Assembly (NCBI GenBank): GCA_035604635.1
Contig: DATNIC010000206.1
Span: 1-15,106, forward strand
Source: DATNIC01 sp035604635
Lineage (GTDB): Bacteria > Vulcanimicrobiota > Vulcanimicrobiia > Vulcanimicrobiales > Vulcanimicrobiaceae
Direction of reading: 5' to 3'
Length of the DNA: 15,106 bases
Shown: piece after piece, positions 5,890-13,121 of the stretch
Numbering within the stretch: the first letter of the stretch is position 1
How the letters are laid out: the number at the start of each line of letters is the position of its first letter
Made by a program: the position numbers and the translations under genes
Notes under the pieces: generated by a model
Told to the model about the DNA's origin: nothing
The model's input: only the letters and a program-made list of their open reading frames with translations
Databases searched by the model: none

Positions 5890-7059
5890 GTGTCGAGCGT
5901 CCCTTTCATCGTACTCGCGTGGCTCGCCACGCGCGCCGTCATCTTCGCCGCAATGTTTTGGCTGGCGCCCGCGCATCCCGGCTGGAATGCGTTGACGAAC
6001 TGGGACGGCATTTGGTACGAACACGTTGCGACCGTCGGTTATGAGTACGCGCCCGACGGCCGTCAGCACGACGTTGCCTTTTTCCCGCTTTATCCGCTGA
6101 CGGTCGCGGCGTTTATGCGCCTGCTCCCGATCCCGTTTGCGATCGCCGGGGCAGTCGTGAATAACCTCGCGTTTCTGCTCGCGTTGATCGTCATCTTCGA
6201 TTGGGTACGCGCACGCCGCAATGCGGGGACAGCCCGCTGGGTCGTCGCGACCTTGTGCCTCCTCCCCGGGTCGCTCTTCACCGCCGTCGCGTATTCGGAG
6301 GGGCTCTACTTGCTACTGAGCGCGGCGGCGCTCCGCTCGTTCGATCGCCGCGCGTATCTCTGGGCCGGCATCGCCGCGGCGCTTGCCTCGGCAACGCGAC
6401 TGTTCGGCGTCTTGCTCTTCCCGGCGTTTGCGCTTGACGCTCTTCGCAAGCGACGCGGCGGTGCGGCGTATCTCTGCGCGCTGTGCGCGCTGGCCGGGCC
6501 TCTCGGCTTCGCCCTCTACTGCAACGCGGCGTTCGGCGATCCGCTGGCATTCGTCCACGTGCAGAGCGCGTGGCGGACCGGCTTAGGCTTCAGCTTTGCG
6601 GACTGGGAGTACGTGATCGCATACGGGATCACGTGGAAGTGGCCGTACCAGCTCGCCGTCGTCTTGATCGGTTTGTGGTGCTTTCGCCGCCGTCGCGCGC
6701 TCGGTACCCGGACCTCGGCGATCGTCGCGTTCCTCCTTGCCGCCGCGGAGCTCATCATCTGGGGAAAGGAGCAGCTGACGTTCCTGCTTGTCGGCGTCGG
6801 GTGCGTCCTCGTGATTCGCTATCGCGCGTGGCTTGGGACCGCCGCGAGCGCTTATGCGCTGCTCGGGATTGCCATCATCCTCTTCTCGGGGAAACCCTAC
6901 TCTGTGGAACGGCTCGCCTATGCGATCGTTCCGATTACCTTCGCGCTCGCGATCTTTTGGCGCCGCTATCCGGCAGTCGGCGTCGCGGCGCTGGCCGTTG
7001 CCGCCGTCACCCTACCGATCTATGCGATCCGCTTCGCCGAAGGCATCTTCGTCGACTGA
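5890..7059 (+). CDS. PIG-V-like membrane mannosyltransferase (GT-C fold)
   Basis: A 389-residue, multi-pass membrane protein that probably transfers a sugar from a polyprenyl-phosphate donor on the outer face of the membrane. After a first membrane segment (about 6-26) comes NWDGIWYEHVATVGY (37-51) and then AFFPLYP (63-69), the hallmark of the PIG-V/Mannosyl_trans2 family; D39 is the likely catalytic aspartate. LLPGSLFTAVAYSEGLY (124-140) and ASATRLFGV (166-174) match later family blocks. In eukaryotes PIG-V adds the second mannose of GPI anchors; bacterial relatives act on unknown acceptors. The start is GTG 5890, and the next in-frame ATG would remove most of the first membrane segment. The ATPase gene follows 17 bases after the stop, so they may share a transcript, though no functional link is evident. 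Confidence 0.85.
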   Translation: MSSVPFIVLAWLATRAVIFAAMFWLAPAHPGWNALTNWDGIWYEHVATVGYEYAPDGRQHDVAFFPLYPLTVAAFMRLLPIPFAIAGAVVNNLAFLLALIVIFDWVRARRNAGTARWVVATLCLLPGSLFTAVAYSEGLYLLLSAAALRSFDRRAYLWAGIAAALASATRLFGVLLFPAFALDALRKRRGGAAYLCALCALAGPLGFALYCNAAFGDPLAFVHVQSAWRTGLGFSFADWEYVIAYGITWKWPYQLAVVLIGLWCFRRRRALGTRTSAIVAFLLAAAELIIWGKEQLTFLLVGVGCVLVIRYRAWLGTAASAYALLGIAIILFSGKPYSVERLAYAIVPITFALAIFWRRYPAVGVAALAVAAVTLPIYAIRFAEGIFVD

Positions 7060-7076
7060 TTCCAAAGGTATCGGCT

Positions 7077-7940
7077 ATGGCGCGGCTTCCCGCGACGGTC
7101 AAGGTTGAAGGCGTCTCGCAAACCTATGCCGGCGCAAACGGCAGCGGGAGCGTCCACGCGCTCGAGCGGATCGACATCGATCTTGCTGCCGGTGAGTTCT
7201 TCAGCGTCATCGGGCCGTCGGGTTGCGGCAAATCGACGCTGCTCGAGATCGTCGCCGGTCTGCTGCCGCCGAGCGGCGGCCGAGTCACGTTTGAGGGCCG
7301 GGAAGTCCGCGGCGCCGTCCCCGACGGCGTCGGCATCGTCTTTCAAGAAGACGCGAGCTTCCCATGGTTGACGGTTTGGGACAACGTCGCGTTCGGTTTA
7401 CGCCGCGCCGGGACCAACGCGGCCGAGATCCGGCGGCGCGTCGACTATGCGCTCGGCTTCATGGGACTGGCCGGTTTCGCGCGCCATCATCCGGCGCAAC
7501 TCTCGGGCGGGATGCGCCAGCGGGTCTGCATCGCGCGGACGCTCGTCTTACAGCCCCGCTTGATCTTGCTCGATGAGCCCTTCGGCGCCCTCGATCAGCA
7601 AACGCGTCTCGTGATGGGCGAAGAGCTCTTGCGTTTGTGGCGGGAAACCAGCGCCACGGTGTTGTTGATCACGCACGGACTCGATGAGGCGGCGATGCTC
7701 TCGGATCGAATCGGCGTCATGTCGGCACGGCCCGGGCGGTTCATCGAGACGCTGGTCACCGGCTGGCCGCGCGAGCGTGACTCGCGCATCGTCTCCGACC
7801 AGCGCTTCGGCGAACTAACATCGCGGATGTGGACGCATCTGCGCGACGAGTCGATGCGCTCCTTAGCCATGGAGTCGCTTGTCGATCGCCAGCAGTGCGA
7901 CGCCGCCGCTGACCGCGATCGTAAACAAGAGGACGGTTAG
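7077..7940 (+). CDS. ABC importer ATPase, nitrate/sulfonate/taurine type (SsuB/TauB-like)
   Basis: The 287-residue ATP-hydrolysing subunit of an importer. It has Walker A GPSGCGKST (46-54), Q-loop Q90 (VFQEDASFPWLTVWDNVAFGL), signature LSGGM (142-146), Walker B RLILLDEP (161-168) and switch H200. The FPWLTVWDN segment and overall length fit the SsuB/TauB/NrtD group. ATG 7077 follows AAGG at 7065-7068; the frame is open far upstream, but only as a GC-rich shadow of the glycosyltransferase. The two permeases on the opposite strand and the two binding proteins beyond them are the obvious partners, although the ATPase is encoded facing them. The last 26 codons (7863-7940) lie antisense over the 3' end of the first permease gene, and this tail has no recognisable domain. 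Confidence 0.93.
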   Translation: MARLPATVKVEGVSQTYAGANGSGSVHALERIDIDLAAGEFFSVIGPSGCGKSTLLEIVAGLLPPSGGRVTFEGREVRGAVPDGVGIVFQEDASFPWLTVWDNVAFGLRRAGTNAAEIRRRVDYALGFMGLAGFARHHPAQLSGGMRQRVCIARTLVLQPRLILLDEPFGALDQQTRLVMGEELLRLWRETSATVLLITHGLDEAAMLSDRIGVMSARPGRFIETLVTGWPRERDSRIVSDQRFGELTSRMWTHLRDESMRSLAMESLVDRQQCDAAADRDRKQEDG

Positions 7941-8627
7941 CCCCATGATCGTCGCGGAATCCTGACGCTCGACGCCTTGCATCAGCATGAATCCGATCCC
8001 GCGATCGGAAGCGAACATCTCGCCGACGAGGACACCTAAGAGCGCGAGCGCAACGCCCAAGCGCAAGCCCGTGAAAATCTCGGGGAGCGCGGCAGGCAAA
8101 AGGACGGTTCGGATCGTCTGGACCGGCGAGAGCCGCAGCGAGCGCGCGGTCTTGCGGACGACGGGCCGTATCGTCCGCACGCCGTTCATCGTCAGGATCA
8201 TGAGCGGAAAGATCGCGTGAATCGTCCCAAACGCGACACGAGCCGGCATGCCCAACCCAAAAAACAACAGGATGATCGGATAGAGCGTGATTTTCGGAAG
8301 CGATGACAGCGCGTTGAGGATCGGATCGAAAACGTCGCCGGCCTCGTGAAAGAGGCCCAGTACCAGGCCGATCGTCGTCCCGACGACGACTGCGATCAGA
8401 ATCGAGAGCGCGAAGGCCTGACCGGTCGACGCGACGTTACTCCAAAAGTTGCTGCTGCCAAAGAGGGTCTCGATTCGGTGCAACGTTTGGGCTGGTGAAG
8501 CGAGGCCCTCACTCCCGACCCGCAGATGCAGCAGCTGCCAAATGGAAAGGACCGCCAAACCGAACCACAGCGGATCCCAGCGTCGACTCAAGGCCGGCCC
8601 CAACGGCGGCGCAGGCGCCGATCCCAT
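7863..8627 (-). CDS. ABC importer permease, SsuC/TauC type (first of two)
   Basis: The membrane subunit of a binding-protein-dependent importer, 254 residues from ATG 8627, with about six membrane segments. The cytoplasmic EAA-like loop that docks on the ATPase lies around KTARSLRLSPVQTIRTVLLP and its following ALPEIFTGLRLG. The frame stays open to 9212, but those residues are a shadow of the second permease. The start is uncertain: ATG 8627 overlaps the upstream permease by 40 bases, while TTG 8591 gives a 4-base TTGA overlap with its stop and a protein beginning MSRRWDPLWFG, of equally normal length. Neither has a clear ribosome binding site, which fits translational coupling. Its 3' end overlaps the convergent ATPase gene by 78 bases. 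Confidence 0.88.
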   Translation of the reverse strand: MGSAPAPPLGPALSRRWDPLWFGLAVLSIWQLLHLRVGSEGLASPAQTLHRIETLFGSSNFWSNVASTGQAFALSILIAVVVGTTIGLVLGLFHEAGDVFDPILNALSSLPKITLYPIILLFFGLGMPARVAFGTIHAIFPLMILTMNGVRTIRPVVRKTARSLRLSPVQTIRTVLLPAALPEIFTGLRLGVALALLGVLVGEMFASDRGIGFMLMQGVERQDSATIMGLTVLLFTIAVSGGVALLAIDKRLHG

Positions 8628-9340
8628 TCGTGGACCACGACGTTGACGACCGTGACGCTTGAGAGCAAGAGCAGCAACAGCGCGTACATCGTGCGGTTGT
8701 CCAGATTGTTGTACGCGATGGCGACGTGCCGGCCGATCCCCGCGACGGAGAGGAGGAACTCGCCGGCGATCGTCCCGATGAGCGAATAGGTGATCGCGAG
8801 CTTGATGCCCGTCACCAAATGCGGGGCTGCGGCAGGCAGCTTGACGAGAAGCGCCGTCGAGAGTGCGTTCATGCGATGGGATCGCGCGGTCTTGACGAAA
8901 ACGCGTGGGATCCGATCGAGGCCGTCGAGCGTGTTCACGATCATCGCGACGATGCCCGCGAGCGCGCCGATCGCAATCAACGGGAGGCGATTGAGACCGA
9001 GCAGTACGATCAGCAACGGATAGAACACGAAAATCGGGACCGCGTAGTACCCTGCGAGGAGCGGCGAGACGACGGCGCGCAAGCGCGGGACCCCGTGCAG
9101 AAACGCCCCGATCGCAAAGCCGCCGGCGACGGCGATGGCTACGGCCACCGTAATGTTTATCACCGTGAACAGGAGATCCGCGGTGACGGTCCCCGACCGA
9201 GCCAGGCCCCACAACGCCACGGCCATCTCACTTGGCGGGAGCATCGTGAAACGGCTGATCGCTCCGGTCCGGCAAAGCACTTCGACGAGCGCGACCGCGC
9301 CGGCCATGACCAGGAGGCGAATCAGCGCGATGCGCTTCAT
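8588..9340 (-). CDS. ABC importer permease, SsuC/TauC type (second of two)
   Basis: A 250-residue membrane subunit starting MKRIALIRLL at ATG 9340, with about six membrane segments. Its EAA-like loop is FVKTARSHRMNALSTALLVK followed by LPAAAPHLVTGIKL, clearly related to but different from the loop of the other permease. The two probably form a heterodimer, or serve alternative receptors. GAGGG lies almost directly before the ATG, closer than usual. It is the first gene of the minus-strand pair, and its start is only 42 bases from the divergent binding-protein gene. The basic C-terminus (WDRRLRRRWGR) is typical of the family. Substrate unknown. Confidence 0.9.
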   Translation of the reverse strand: MKRIALIRLLVMAGAVALVEVLCRTGAISRFTMLPPSEMAVALWGLARSGTVTADLLFTVINITVAVAIAVAGGFAIGAFLHGVPRLRAVVSPLLAGYYAVPIFVFYPLLIVLLGLNRLPLIAIGALAGIVAMIVNTLDGLDRIPRVFVKTARSHRMNALSTALLVKLPAAAPHLVTGIKLAITYSLIGTIAGEFLLSVAGIGRHVAIAYNNLDNRTMYALLLLLLSSVTVVNVVVHEWDRRLRRRWGRP

Positions 9341-9382
9341 ACCCTCAACATCACCGTCTCTCCAGGAGCGACGTTCTTGCCC
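9341..9382. promoter_or_regulatory. 42-base divergent gap between permease and binding-protein genes
   Basis: The gap is too short for two full non-overlapping promoters, so at least one must reach into a coding start. It contains AGGAG at 9364-9368, the ribosome binding site for the plus-strand binding protein. No clear palindromic operator is visible. Confidence 0.4.
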
Positions 9383-10324
9383 ATGTCCGTTCTCGCCGTC
9401 CTGCTGTTCCTGCTCTGCACGGCGAGCGCTTCGCTCGCCCAGACGCCCGCTCCGGCGTCCCTGCGGCTGGCGTCGGCCCCGGACGACGACGTCACGCCCA
9501 TTCTCTACGCGCAGCGTGCCGGTCTCTTTCGCGCAGCCGGCCTCGACGTCGAGGTCACGGCGCTCGCCAACGGGGCCGCGGTTGCGGCGGCGGTCGCGGG
9601 CGGGTCGGTCGACGTCGGCAAGTCGAGCACGATGTCGCTCATCAGCGCACATGCACGTGGCTTGCCGCTAACGATCGTCGCACCGTCGGGCTTCTATGAA
9701 TCGAAGGCGCGTTCGAACGGAATCCTCGTCCCGAAGGACTCGCCGATCCGAACGGCGCGCGACCTCAACGACAAAGTCATCTCCGTCCCTGCGCTCAACG
9801 ACTTCTTTACGGTTGCGACCAAAGCGTGGCTGGACAAGAACGGCGGCAGCTCAGCATCCGTCCATTTCATCGAAGCGCCCGCCACGATGGTTGCGACGGC
9901 GCTCGATAATGGACGGATCACCGCTGGGACGCTGGCGAATCCCCTTCTGACGGCAGCCTTGGCGACGGGGAAATACCGCTCGCTTGGGAGCATCGTCGAC
10001 GGGCTCGGCGAGGGCTTCGTATATTCCGCATGGTTCGCGACGTCGGACTACGTTGCGAAGAACCGTGCCGTCCTTGAGCGCTTCCTTGCGGTCTTGCGCA
10101 CGGCGGCTATCTACGCGAACCGCCACCACGCGGAGACGGTCGATCTCCTGGCGAAATTTTCCGGCGCCGATCCGGCTACGATCGTGAGCATGCCACGCGT
10201 CACCTACGCGACGGCGCTCAGCCCTGGTCAGATCCAACCGCTCGTCGACGCGGCAGCGAAGTACAAGGCAATCCCCGCTCGCTTCGACGCGCAAGAGATG
10301 ATCAGCCCCTTTGCTCTGAGGTAA
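9383..10324 (+). CDS. ABC importer substrate-binding protein, NMT1/SsuA-like (first of tandem pair)
   Basis: A 313-residue exported receptor. It begins MSVLAVLLFLLCTASASLAQ, a Sec signal peptide probably cut after SLA; the cysteine is not in a proper lipobox. The mature part has family features: LYAQRAGLFRAAGLDVEV, then AAAVAGGSVDVGKSS, then SNGILVPKDSPIRTARDLNDKVISV. It is clearly homologous along its whole length to the next gene. ATG 9383 is 14 bases from AGGAG (9364-9368); TTG 9377, two codons earlier, is 8 bases from it and may be the real start. It diverges from the two permeases and should feed them. Relatives bind sulfonates, nitrate, pyrimidine precursors or aromatic acids; the ligand cannot be named. 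Confidence 0.9.
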   Translation: MSVLAVLLFLLCTASASLAQTPAPASLRLASAPDDDVTPILYAQRAGLFRAAGLDVEVTALANGAAVAAAVAGGSVDVGKSSTMSLISAHARGLPLTIVAPSGFYESKARSNGILVPKDSPIRTARDLNDKVISVPALNDFFTVATKAWLDKNGGSSASVHFIEAPATMVATALDNGRITAGTLANPLLTAALATGKYRSLGSIVDGLGEGFVYSAWFATSDYVAKNRAVLERFLAVLRTAAIYANRHHAETVDLLAKFSGADPATIVSMPRVTYATALSPGQIQPLVDAAAKYKAIPARFDAQEMISPFALR

Positions 10325-10332
10325 GTGAGCGC

Positions 10333-11286
10333 ATGCGCATCGCACTCATCGTCCTGGCTTTCCTGTCGTTCTCGCTTGCCGGCCCAAGTCTGTCGACAGG
10401 CCAAGCGCCGGCCGTGATTCGCGTCGCGATCTCCGACACCGATCTCTCCGCCGAGCCGCTTTACGCCAAAGAAACCGGCATCTTCCAGCGCGCCGGGCTC
10501 GACGTGCGCCTCAGCGATTCGAAGCGCGGCGGTGCAGGCGTGATCGCCGACATCAGGGCGGGGACGATCGAAGTCGGATTTTCGAATCTGATTTCGATTG
10601 CCGCGGCGGTCCAGCGCGGCGATCCGGTCGTGTTGCTGGCTCCCGCCGGCATTCACAAGAGGAGCGCGCCGGTGAACGCGATCGTGCAGGCGCCCTCGTC
10701 GAACTATCGGACCGGTGCAGAACTGAACGGAAAAACGATCTCAAGTCCGTCGGGACCGGGGAGTGCCGGCGCGCTGGCGCCGGCGGCATGGATCGACCAA
10801 ACCGGCGGAGACTCGCGCACGGTTCACTTCGTTACCGGAATCGAGCCGTTTGACATCCCGGCTGCGTTTCGCGAACATCGGATCGACGTCGCGGAGATGG
10901 GCGATCCCGACCTGACGATTCTGCGGCAACGCGGAGAAGTGAAGGTCTTGGCGTCGCCGTTCGACGCAATCGGCGACGGGTATCTGCTGGCAGGCTTCGT
11001 CGCATCGAAAGCGTGGGTGCAAGCCAATCCCGACGCGGCGCGACGGTTCGTCGCGGCGATGCGCGAAACCGCACGCTGGGCAAATGCACATCGCGCCGAA
11101 ACCGCGGTCCTACTCTCCAAAGCGCTCAAGCTCGCCCCGGCGGTCGTCGCCGCGATGTCGCGCACGACCTATGCCGAGGCGCTAACCGCGGCGATCGTCC
11201 AGCCGCCGCTCGACGTCGCGGCGAAGTACGGCATCATCCAGCCTATGAAGGCGGACGACTTGATCCCCGCGCTCTTGCCGCGGTGA
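10333..11286 (+). CDS. ABC importer substrate-binding protein, NMT1/SsuA-like (second of tandem pair)
   Basis: A 317-residue exported receptor starting MRIALIVLAFLSFSLAGPSL at ATG 10333, 8 bases after the previous stop; GAGG at 10318-10321 overlaps that stop. It is a diverged tandem paralogue of the preceding protein: both have a YA-x-x-x-G-(I/L)-F-x-x-AGLDV segment, a matching segment before the second lobe ending DGxxxxxxFxAS, then ANxxxAET and a late YAxALT/S motif. The ligand-contact stretches differ (GGAGVIADIRAG versus GAAVAAAVAGG; SSPSGPGSAGAL versus SVPALNDFFTVA), so the two may bind different compounds. No own permease or ATPase follows. Its 3' end overlaps the convergent GntR gene by 44 bases. 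Confidence 0.9.
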   Translation: MRIALIVLAFLSFSLAGPSLSTGQAPAVIRVAISDTDLSAEPLYAKETGIFQRAGLDVRLSDSKRGGAGVIADIRAGTIEVGFSNLISIAAAVQRGDPVVLLAPAGIHKRSAPVNAIVQAPSSNYRTGAELNGKTISSPSGPGSAGALAPAAWIDQTGGDSRTVHFVTGIEPFDIPAAFREHRIDVAEMGDPDLTILRQRGEVKVLASPFDAIGDGYLLAGFVASKAWVQANPDAARRFVAAMRETARWANAHRAETAVLLSKALKLAPAVVAAMSRTTYAEALTAAIVQPPLDVAAKYGIIQPMKADDLIPALLPR

Positions 11287-12019
11287 TTGCGAGTTGGCGG
11301 TAGCGCGCTTGACTGTTGGCGAGATGTGCGCGCATGGCATCTCTGGCTGCTCCCGTGTCACCGGCTGCGATCGCCGCGTAGATCGCGCGATGCTCGCCTT
11401 GGATCATCTCAAGGTACGCGCGCTGCCCTTCGACCCGATAGACTGCTACGCGGATGCTCTGGCGCGGGATGATGAAACGCCCGAGATACGCCAGGAAATT
11501 GCCGAATTGCTCGTTACCGGTCGCTTCCGCGATGGAACGGTGGAAAGCAAAATCCTCGTCGACGGCGCTCTCGCCGCGCCGAATGGCCTTGTCGATTCGC
11601 GTCAGGGCCGCCGAGATACGCCGGCAAGCGGCGGCCGTCGCTCGCGCAGCCGCTAAGCCGGCCGCTTCGGTCTCAACGCTCGCCCTCAGCTCCATCACCG
11701 CGAGAACGTCTTCTACGGAGGTCAATCCTTCGACCGACAGCCGGAATGGCCGGCGCGTCGCATCGGCGGCGACGAAGGCGCCGGCGCCTTGCCGCGTCGT
11801 GACGAGCCCCTCGGCGCGCAGCGCGGCGACGGCTTCGCGAACGACGGTGCGGCTCACACCCATTGCCTCGACCATTTCTTGTTCGGTAGGCAAGCGGGAA
11901 CCCGGCGGCAGTTTGCCGTCGACGATCTCTCCGGCGATCCGCTCGGCGATTTCATGGGTGAGGTTGCGAGGGCGCCCCACCGGACGGAGCACCCCGCGCG
12001 TGCGCGTTTGGCTAGGCAA
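11243..12019 (-). CDS. GntR-family transcription regulator, FadR/FCD subfamily
   Basis: A DNA-binding repressor or activator responding to a small acid. From TTG 12019 it has 258 residues. The winged helix-turn-helix lies at about 22-83 (GSRLPTEQEMVEAMGVSR, then REAVAALRAEGLV and RQGAGAFVA). The FCD ligand domain has the metal-binding set D156-x3-H160, H210 and H232, typical of regulators sensing organic acids. The frame is open to 12193, but that runs into the divergent TRAP gene. TTG 12019 has GCAGGT 6 bases upstream and sits about 27 bases after the predicted transcription start. GTG 11992 (249 aa) and GTG 11980 (245 aa) are alternatives with poorer sites. It most likely controls the divergent TRAP operon and itself. 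Confidence 0.9.
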   Translation of the reverse strand: MPSQTRTRGVLRPVGRPRNLTHEIAERIAGEIVDGKLPPGSRLPTEQEMVEAMGVSRTVVREAVAALRAEGLVTTRQGAGAFVAADATRRPFRLSVEGLTSVEDVLAVMELRASVETEAAGLAAARATAAACRRISAALTRIDKAIRRGESAVDEDFAFHRSIAEATGNEQFGNFLAYLGRFIIPRQSIRVAVYRVEGQRAYLEMIQGEHRAIYAAIAAGDTGAARDAMRAHLANSQARYRQLAITAARARGSSRPPS

Positions 12020-12021
12020 TC

Positions 12022-12051
12022 TTGACCTGCGGCAAGTTATATGGTCATCAT
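12022..12051 (+). promoter_or_regulatory. Possible promoter for the TRAP operon
   Basis: TTGACC (12022-12027) fits a -35 box at five of six positions. CATCAT (12046-12051), 18 bases later, matches TATAAT at four of six. Transcription would begin about 60 bases before the TRAP start. The -10 part lies within the palindrome at 12039-12053. Read by eye only. Confidence 0.35.
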
Positions 12052-12053
12052 AT
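12039..12053. promoter_or_regulatory. Probable GntR operator palindrome
   Basis: ATATGGTCATCATAT is an imperfect palindrome with perfect 5-base outer arms (ATATG/CATAT) and one mismatched pair inside. It sits between the GntR gene and the TRAP operon and overlaps the predicted -10 region of the plus-strand promoter, touching that of the minus-strand one. FadR-type regulators commonly bind short palindromes containing TGGT or GT...AC. Binding by this regulator is inferred from position. Confidence 0.5.
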
Positions 12054-12081
12054 GAATACCAGGACGGTCCGGCTTTGACAA
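12053..12081 (-). promoter_or_regulatory. Possible promoter for the GntR gene
   Basis: On the minus strand, TTGTCA (12076-12081) is followed after 17 bases by TATTCA (12053-12058), close to the sigma-70 pattern with ideal spacing. Transcription would begin near 12046, inside the palindrome, so the regulator would repress itself. Supports TTG 12019 as the start. Confidence 0.45.
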
Positions 12082-12116
12082 GCCACCCCACATCAGCGAA
12101 AAGCGAGGGAACAGCC

Positions 12117-13121
12117 ATGAAACGACGTGACGTGTTACGGTTCGGAGCGGCAACGGTGGCCCTAGGAGTTGCCGGAAAGGGGTTCGCCGGCACGTCGGCA
12201 GCTCAGCAGCAAAACTTGGTGCTCAAAGCCTCCGACGTCCATGCGCCGGGGTATCCGACCGTCGTGGCGGTCGAGAACATGGGCAAGAAGCTCGAGGCGG
12301 CGACCAAAGGCCGGCTGAGCATCCAGATGTACCCCTCCATGCAGCTCGGCGGCGAGAAGGAATCGATCGAACAGGCCCAAGTCGGGGCTCTTGCGCTTGC
12401 GCGCGTCAGCGTCGGTGCGCTTGGCCCGGTGGTCGACGATCTCAACGTCTTCAATCTGCCCTTCGTTTTTCGCAGCACCACCCACATGGAGAAAGTGATC
12501 GACGGCCCGATCGGCCAGAAGCTGCTCGACGACGTCACCGGTTCCAGCGCGCATTTGATCGGTCTGTGCTTCATGGACGCGGGCGCGCGCAACATGTACG
12601 ACACGAAACATCCGATCAAATCGATCGCCGACCTCAAAGGCCTCAAAGTTCGCGTCATCGGCAACCCGATGTTCGTCGACATGATGAACGATCTCGGCGG
12701 CAACGGCGTCCCTATGGGCTACGACCAGGTCTTCAGTGCCCTGCAGACCGGCGTCGTCGACGGCGCGGAAAACAACGCGCCGAGCTACGTTTTCGACAAC
12801 CACTACACGGTCGCCAAGTTCTATACGCTCACCGAACACCTCATCGTCCCCGAGATGCTCGTTTTCTCGCGCCCGATCTGGGACAAACTCTCGAAGAGCG
12901 ATCAAGCTCTCATCAGGAGGGTGGCACGCGAGGCGCAGCTCGACGAGCGCAAGCTGTGGAACGAAAAGGAGCAGGAAGCGTACGCCAAGATGGCGGCCGC
13001 CGGGATCCAGCCGGTCAAGATCGCCGACAAGAAGCCGTTCCAAGACGCAGTCAAGCCGGTTTGGGACAAGTACGGCGCCAAATACACCGCCCTCATCACG
13101 CAAATCCAAGCCGTAAAATAG
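12117..13121 (+). CDS. dctP: TRAP transporter substrate-binding protein, DctP type
   Basis: A 334-residue periplasmic receptor of a tripartite ATP-independent transporter. ATG 12117 follows GAGGGA (12105-12110) at 6 bases. The N-terminus MKRRDVLRFGAATVALGVAG looks like a twin-arginine (Tat) signal, with cleavage plausibly after TSA or AAQ near residue 30. Family marks include MQLGGEKESIEQAQVGALAL (75-94), R158 in GARNMY, and LKGLKVRVIGNP (173-184) with R179, the arginine that usually salt-bridges the ligand carboxylate. GYDQVFSALQTGVVDGAENN (201-220) follows. The presence of R179 points to a carboxylic acid ligand, but which acid is not clear. It heads a three-gene operon and is divergent from the GntR regulator. 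The name is by family only. Confidence 0.93.
   Translation: MKRRDVLRFGAATVALGVAGKGFAGTSAAQQQNLVLKASDVHAPGYPTVVAVENMGKKLEAATKGRLSIQMYPSMQLGGEKESIEQAQVGALALARVSVGALGPVVDDLNVFNLPFVFRSTTHMEKVIDGPIGQKLLDDVTGSSAHLIGLCFMDAGARNMYDTKHPIKSIADLKGLKVRVIGNPMFVDMMNDLGGNGVPMGYDQVFSALQTGVVDGAENNAPSYVFDNHYTVAKFYTLTEHLIVPEMLVFSRPIWDKLSKSDQALIRRVAREAQLDERKLWNEKEQEAYAKMAAAGIQPVKIADKKPFQDAVKPVWDKYGAKYTALITQIQAVK

Noticed and set aside
6483..7076. N-terminal extension of the ABC ATPase into the glycosyltransferase gene
   Set aside because: The extension is an Arg-rich shadow; the ATPase domain begins just after ATG 7077, which has a ribosome binding site.
11287..12100. Plus-strand reading of the TRAP receptor with a long N-terminal extension from 11454
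   Set aside because: It is the antisense of the GntR gene. The receptor has its own ATG 12117, ribosome binding site and signal peptide.
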